From Dendrocalamus latiflorus (lineage: Eukaryota > Streptophyta > Magnoliopsida > Poales > Poaceae), in assembly GCA_017311315.1 (NCBI GenBank), contig CM029651.1:2352771-2416770 (forward strand): a DNA stretch of 64,000 nt. Direction: 5' to 3'. The notes beneath the pieces were generated by a model. That model was not told the DNA's origin. It searched no databases and saw nothing but the letters and a program-made list of their open reading frames with translations. Below are positions 58,559-64,000 of the stretch, one piece after another. The position numbers and the translations under genes are program-made. Within the stretch, counting starts at the first letter, position 1, and each line of letters opens with the position of its first letter.

Positions 58559-61454
58559 TTAGGAGATTTCTCCCCCTGATATCTGCAAATCACGTAGTCT
58601 TCGCATACCAATTCCATGAACACATTTTTGGAATGTGGAAATTGGTAATGACTTGGTGAATAAGTCCGCGAGATTATCACAAGACTTAGTTTGCAGAATA
58701 TTTATTTCCCCACTCTCTTGCAATTCATGTGGGTAAAAAAGTTTAGGTGCAATATGTTTTGTGATATTGCTCTTTATGTAACCCGTTTGCATTTGAACAA
58801 CGCAAGTAACATTATCTTCGTAGATAATGGTAGGTGATGCGATAGCACCTATACCACATGATTGTTGTATGTGGTTAATCATTCTGCGAAGCCATACACA
58901 TTCACGTGATGCTTCATATAATGAAATTATTTCAGAATGATTAGTGGATGTAGCCACTATAGTCTGTTTTGAAGACTTCTAAGAGATGATTGTTCCACCG
59001 TGTAAAAATACAAAGCCTGTTTGTGATCTGGCATTATGGGGATCTGATAAATAGCCAGCATCAGTATATCCTATTGAATCCATATTTTTATTCTTCTGGA
59101 AGAATAGACCGAGATCTTTAGTGCCTTGAAGATATCTAAGGATATTCTTCACTCCTACCCAATGTCTTTTGGTTGGAGCAGCGCTATATCTAGCAAGTAG
59201 ATTTACTGCAAATGCGATATCCGGCCGGGTGCAATTTGCAAGGTACATTAGCGCTCCTATAGCACTGAGATATGGAACCTCGGGTCCCAATAGCTCTTCA
59301 TTGTCATCTCGGGGTCTAAATGGATTTTTGTCCCTGTCGAGAGTTCGAACAACCATGGGGGTTTTCGATGGATATGCTTTGTCCATATTGAATTTCTCCA
59401 ATATTTTCTGGACATAGGCTGATTGATGCACTATGATGCATGTATGAAGGTGCTCAAGTTGTATACCTAAGCAAAATTTGGTTTTACCCAAATCCTTCAT
59501 TTCAAATTCCGTCATAAGATGATTACGTGCTTCATCTATATCCTGTGTGTTGAGGATCTTTTGATGAATACGCATGGACAATCATCATTGTTGGAGTATC
59601 CCTTTTTGGTTAGGAACTCACTTAGTCGGTTGTACCAAATTCTACCCGACTGTTTCAAGCCGTATAAAGACTTGTTTAATTTTACACAATACATATTGCG
59701 ATTTGCGTTCGGATTCGGAATTGAAATTCAATCGGGAACTTTCATGTATATTTCCGAATCAAGTGACCCATAAAGATATGCAGTCACTACATCCATCAAC
59801 TGAAAAGATAGATGATTTTTAACTGCCAATGAGATTAAGTATCGGAATGTTATTCCACTCATTACTGGAGAATAAGTTTCATTGAAATCAATGCCGGGTC
59901 TTTGCGTGAACCCTTGTGCTACAAGCCTTGCTTTGTATCTCACCACCTCATTGTTTTCATTCCGTTTGCGGACGAAAACCCATTTGAAACCGACAGGGAA
60001 TACTTTGGGAGGTGTATGTATCACATTGGTGAATACATCTCTTTTCTTGAGCGAGGCTAACTCCTCTTGAATTGCATCCTTTCATTGATTCCAGTCCGAG
60101 CGCTGTTTGCACTCTGCCATGGTCTTGGGATCTGGATCATTTTGAAGGTTGTTTGCAATTGTTGTGGAGAAATAAATGTCGACAATTGTAGTCTTACGAT
60201 CGTATGATTCTCCAGAATCAGTATAGTTTGTGGAAATTTCTTGGACCCCTGGTGACTCAATGTTATTTCCCAAAACATTTGAGTCGGGGTATTCCGATGT
60301 CCCAGGATCAGTAATTGAGTGCACTGTTGATCTGGGTTTAAGGATCCTTTGGTGTCTATCAACTTGAGGTTGATCTGCATTTACATTCTTTTGTTTCCTT
60401 TGTCGCTTGTTAGAAGCTGTATCCGCCATTTGTACCGTACTTCTCCCCCTCTTATTTTGAACTGGGAGTTGAGTGGTATTTTGCGGTACCTCCACTCTTT
60501 CAGGTACATTTCTAGCAGGATTATAGGATTTTTGTGACACCCATATAATCAGTAAATGCATCTGGCAGGTTATTTGCAATGTTTTGCAAATGAATGAGTT
60601 TCTGAACTTGAAGTTCAGTCTCTCTGGTACGTGGGTCTGAGGTAGGAATGCGTTGAACATTCCAATTAATTTCCTGGCATTCAGTTTGGTACTTGTTGTC
60701 TCCCCCTAATGCCGGGAAATGTTCCTCATTGAATATGCAATCAGCGTACCGGGCCGTAAACAGGTCCCCTGTTAGGGGCTCGAGGTATTTTATGATTGAC
60801 GGAGATTTATACCCAACATAGATCCCAAGTTTCCTGTGAGGTCCCATTGAGGTACGCTGCGGTGGTGAGATCGGTACGTATGTAGCGCAACCGAACTTTC
60901 GCAGATGGGAAATATCTGATGGATTTCCACGTAGTAATTGTAGCGGGGAAGTGCTATGATAAGCAGTTGGACGCAATTGTATTAAGTCAGCAGCGTGTAA
61001 AACTGCATAACCCCAACACGATGTTGGTAAATTGCAATTCTGTAGTAATGGTCTTGCAATGAGCTTGATTCTCTTGATAAGAGATTCTGCTAAACCATTT
61101 TGTGTATGGACATATGGAACAGAGTGTTGAACTTGTATCCCAAGAGCCATACAATCGTCATTGAAGGCATGGTATGAAAATTCAGCACAATTATCCATTC
61201 GAATTGATTGAATTCGATATTCAGGGTAATGTACTCGTAATTGGATAATTTGACCAATTTAATTTAGCAAATGCATGGTTTCGTGTGGATAAAATACACA
61301 CGTGTGACCATCTAGTAGATGCGTCAATTAAAACCATGAAGTTCCTGAATAGTTCACACAATGGTTGTATAGGACCACATATATCTCCTTGAATACGTTC
61401 AAGGAATTTAAGTGGTTCAGCTCTGATTTTAAGATAAGAGGGTCTTAAAATCAA
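58559..61454 (-). pseudogene. Copia pol (integrase, RT, RNase H), broken
   Basis: Integrase pieces: RIQGDICGPIQPLCELFRNF (61221-61454) and FSYHAFNDDCMALGIQVQHS through NGLAESLIKRIKLIARPLL (60521-61198). RT pieces: FKWVFVRKRNENNEVVRYKA (59728-60024), SLYGLKQSGRIWYNRL (near 59660), and KMKDLG-type EFEMKDLGKTKFCLGIQLEH (58979-59581). RNase H: HSEIISLYEASRECVWLRRM (58559-58957). Stops and frameshifts separate every piece. The stretch that should hold the catalytic YVDD box, between CPCVF and QDIDEARNHL near 59550-59600, is missing, so no active RT is possible. Confidence 0.85.
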
Positions 61455-61469
61455 TTTTCCGGTGGCACA

Positions 61470-62042
61470 TTAAGTACACATAAAATCTGAGGATTCCGGA
61501 AATTTTGTTTTATGGTATGTATGACCAATTGAATTGCTAATAATTTTCCTCATCATTCCAATGCCTGGATGGCCAAGGCGATAATGCCATGTTTGGAATG
61601 TGGTTGTGTTTTGGAAAATTACTTTGTACGTAATATGTTGAACAAGTTTGATGTATGTATAGTACAATTCGGAGTTTAAAGATGGAATTTTTTTTTCTAG
61701 TAATTGTTTGCCATATCCGTTGTTTTTGGTTAAGAGGAGATATTCCTCTTTGTTGTCATTTTGGGTTTCAACATGGAAACCATTTTGACGGATATCTCTA
61801 TAACTGAGTAGAGTACGTGTTGAATCGGGATACAATAGTGCATCCTCAATTTCCAATTGTGTACCCATAGGGAGAGTGATAGAGGCGCGACCAGAGCCTA
61901 CTATCGTTGCATCGCGTCCAGCGATTGTTAAAACATTTCCTTTCCTCCTAGTAAGAGTTAGGAAATATTTTGTGTCCCTATGTATAGAGTTTGTGGTACC
62001 ACTATCCACAAGGCATAATTCCTCCTCCATTATTAACTCCAA
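61470..62042 (-). pseudogene. Copia protease and GAG-pre-integrase region
   Basis: The minus strand reads ELCLVDSGTTNSIHRDTKYF (protease DSG active site), then LLSYRDIRQNGFHVETQ and WHYRLGHPGIGMMRKII (pre-integrase). It is open for 190 codons but ends at a stop before the pre-integrase Cys motif finishes. Confidence 0.85.
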
Positions 62043-62159
62043 AAATCTATATACACAAAGAAGAATTTAATGAAATTCTTATAGTAGTATATAGAATACA
62101 TACAAACTTCATTTTCAATACCAAATATGTTCGATATGAACAGCATGGTTGAACTCTCC

Positions 62160-62497
62160 CACAGATTTAAAATCTGTATGCGGAGGTGGTTCCACTCATT
62201 GACAGCCTCCGGTAGGATGACTGCTTTCTGCTGTTCATACCGTGTTTGAAGAGCAAGCCACAGAGCGCGTGGGTCTTCTTCCATCAGATACTCAGCCTTG
62301 AGATCAGGATGGATGTGGTTCCTTATGATAAATAAGGCATTGTACTTGAGAGTCTCAGCCAAAGGAGCTACACCCTCTTGGGGAGCTGCAATTGCCTGGT
62401 ACATTCCGCGCAACGATAGACTCACTTTGAGATCCATCGCCCATATGGGGAAGTTGTGGCCGTCAAGAGCGAGAGCCTCAAACTCTTTAGTAGCCAT
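62160..62497 (-). pseudogene. Copia gag N-terminal part
   Basis: MATKEFEALALDGHNFPIWA starts at 62497 and runs through NHIHPDLKAEYLMEEDPRAL to EAVNEWNHLRIQ, a typical Copia gag start. It then diverges near 62160, with the rest of gag and the zinc knuckle absent before the protease. Confidence 0.85.
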
Positions 62498-62671
62498 TGT
62501 GCCTACATATGTAGGGCCACAGATTTGTTAAAATCTTTGGCAATGTTAAATAAGCAATGCGAAATGCAAGTAATCAAGGTAAACTTGAAATACATAAAGG
62601 GACATTCTCCTAGTGTGGAACAACATAGTTAATCACCAATGGTGTTAACTTTATTGAATTCATTTTTCAAC

Positions 62672-63000
62672 ATTGGGTACGCACTTTGAGGATGATAATC
62701 CCACAGTAGTACTTTGATACTACCTTGTGTATGGCCAATGTGAAAAAGAACCATGGTAATCACTTAGGTGTAGACCTTGTATAATTTATAATCAAATTGG
62801 GTACGCACGTTGAGGATGAAATCCCACAGTAGTACCATGGTACTACCTTGTGTATGGCCAATTTGAAAATAAATAAAGGTAGTCACCCAAAAGTGTAGAC
62901 CAAAATATTTCAAAACTTGATATTGGGTACGCACGTTGAGGAATAAATCCCGCAATAGTATTGTGGTACTACCTTGTGTATGGCCAATATCAAAGTTAAG
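62672..63000. repeat. Three tandem repeats of about 125 bp in the Copia leader
   Basis: Units start attgggtacgcac at 62672, 62796 and 62922 (periods 124 and 126). Each contains a palindromic block related to gtagtaccatggtactac and ends near gtgtatggccaat. Confidence 0.9.
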
Positions 63001-64000
63001 AAACTTTGTGTTATTCCAAAACGAGAGAAAATCAACCTAAAGCATTTGCATAAAAAAAATATTAAGTGCTTGTATGGTAAGCTATTTAAAAACTTACATG
63101 AAAAGTACACCATAAATGATTAATTTACATGGGGTAAATTAATGTGTATGGTAATGTTGTAATAAAATGCAAAATATGTGGAAAACAATATGAGTATTGT
63201 AATCCGAATGAAGATATACCCAAATTAAATATAACATGAGGTTATATTTATAATAACGTGTAATCACAATATTGGTGGTGAACACCAATTTATTGTATGG
63301 CATAGCGTACAAGCAAAGTGTCATAAATTGTGATTTTATGATATTTATGGTAGGTATAATATTTTGCAAAAAAATTCCAAATTATTAAGTACAATGGTAC
63401 TTACTAAATGGGAATTTTAAGTATTAAATTTGCGAAAGATAGCAAATTTAAATATGGTCGCAATTCATATTGTAAATAAATTGCAATAAAATAATCCTAA
63501 ATATGTAAAAGTTATAGAAATGTGCATGCACATTTATTTGAACAATTACATAATTTTCAAATCCTGTAGGGACTGAAATGCTAATTTATAACTGTAAAAA
63601 TTAACAGATATAAACAAGTAAAAGGACTATTCTGCAAATACTACAATATAAATTTATTGAAAATAAAATTCTGCATTTGCCATGACATCTAAGGGGGAAA
63701 ATGCAAAAGTTCGGCAACTTGGGCTGAAGCCCATTCAGCCTTTAGGCCCAAGTGGGGAGGTGGGGGCGTTTTTGGGCCAAAAGCCCATTTTGGGCAACCA
63801 CTGTAAAAGGAGGGAGGGGGGAATTAGGGTTTCCCCCCAACCCTAGCCAGCCGCCGCCGCCTCCATGGGGAGCCGCCGCCACCGGCCATGGGCGCCACCG
63901 CCGCCTGCGCCGCCGCAGGCCGCCGCCGGACGTCGCGCTCCACCGCCCCCCTTGGGCGCCGCCTCCACCGCCGCCGGGCTTGGGCGCCGCGACCGCACGG
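63001..64000. other. Probable Copia leader to the window edge
   Basis: 63000-63660 is AT-rich without frames. 63700-64000 is GC-rich with aaccctagcc and cgccgcc runs. Read on the minus strand it resembles the GC-rich leader of the other Copia, so it is most simply the upstream leader of the element on the left. A plant gene 5' end on the plus strand (ATG at 63864) is an alternative. Confidence 0.35.

Larger units (their letters stand above)
57991..64000 (-). mobile_element. Defective Copia retrotransposon, runs off the right edge
   Basis: On the minus strand: leader (to about 62520), gag, protease, integrase, RT and RNase H in order, a polypurine tract (caagggggag, 58234-58225) and a 3' LTR (58224-57991). 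No primer-binding site or 5' LTR was found before 64000. Many frame breaks and two large gaps (gag C-terminus/zinc knuckle; the RT YVDD box). Confidence 0.85.

Noticed and set aside
63864..64000. Start of a plant gene at the right edge
   Set aside because: The GC-rich run and ATG could be a first exon, but it fits the leader of the minus-strand Copia equally well and is cut by the window edge.

Overview
This is nuclear DNA from a grass (Poaceae). The genes have introns with GT/AG splice sites. The intact proteins are cereal-type: a type I chalcone isomerase, an AP2-like protein of the SNB/IDS1 class with a miR172 site, and a plant leukotriene-A4-hydrolase-like M1 aminopeptidase. The gaps are filled with plant transposons (Copia and Gypsy remnants, Stowaway- and Tourist-type MITEs, hAT and Mutator-like elements, a Helitron-like end). 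From memory, chalcone isomerase, an HMA protein, a peptidase M1 and an IDS1-like AP2 gene also lie near each other at the distal end of rice chromosome 3L, so the segment looks syntenic with that region. This is an inference; the species cannot be named.

Layout. 1-5.5 kb: a probable Helitron (3' terminus at 5487) carrying broken pieces of a CRF-type ERF gene and of VPS45, with a duplicated exon and a large inverted repeat. 5.5-7.6 kb: MITEs and a DUF4378 pseudogene, one MITE sitting inside its exon. 8.4-11.5 kb: an unrecognised GC-rich transcribed-looking segment, an inverted-repeat element with an array of short palindromes, and a 1-kb hAT-like element ending about 150 bp before the chalcone isomerase start codon. 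11.66-13.15 kb: intact chalcone isomerase (+). 13.4-21.1 kb: MITEs, a long-inverted-repeat element and an antisense Copia gag remnant. 21.9-23.1 kb: intact HMA-domain protein (+), followed by a near-perfect fold-back element. 25.4 kb: tRNA-Glu(CTC). 25.8-29.9 kb: intact M1 aminopeptidase (-). 30-42 kb: Gypsy gag remnant, Copia RNase H remnant, a hAT element nested in a Tourist-like MITE, a (TA)50 microsatellite and an internally deleted Copia. 42.3-45.6 kb: AP2-like IDS1/SNB-type gene (-), ten exons. 46-52 kb: mostly unrecognised. 52.24-57.46 kb: a structurally complete Copia with one long open frame, matching target-site duplications and a 90-bp deletion in its 3' LTR. 58.0 kb to the right edge: a second, defective Copia on the minus strand.

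The host genes are independent single genes: flavonoid synthesis (CHI), probable metal binding (HMA protein), peptide cleavage (M1 enzyme), translation (tRNA) and spikelet/floral meristem control (AP2-like, under miR172). They are not an operon or pathway cluster. The most interesting points are the Helitron-like gene-fragment carrier, an apparent compensated frameshift across the miR172 site of the AP2-like gene, the fold-back hairpin beside the HMA gene, and the microhomology-flanked LTR deletion in an otherwise complete Copia.
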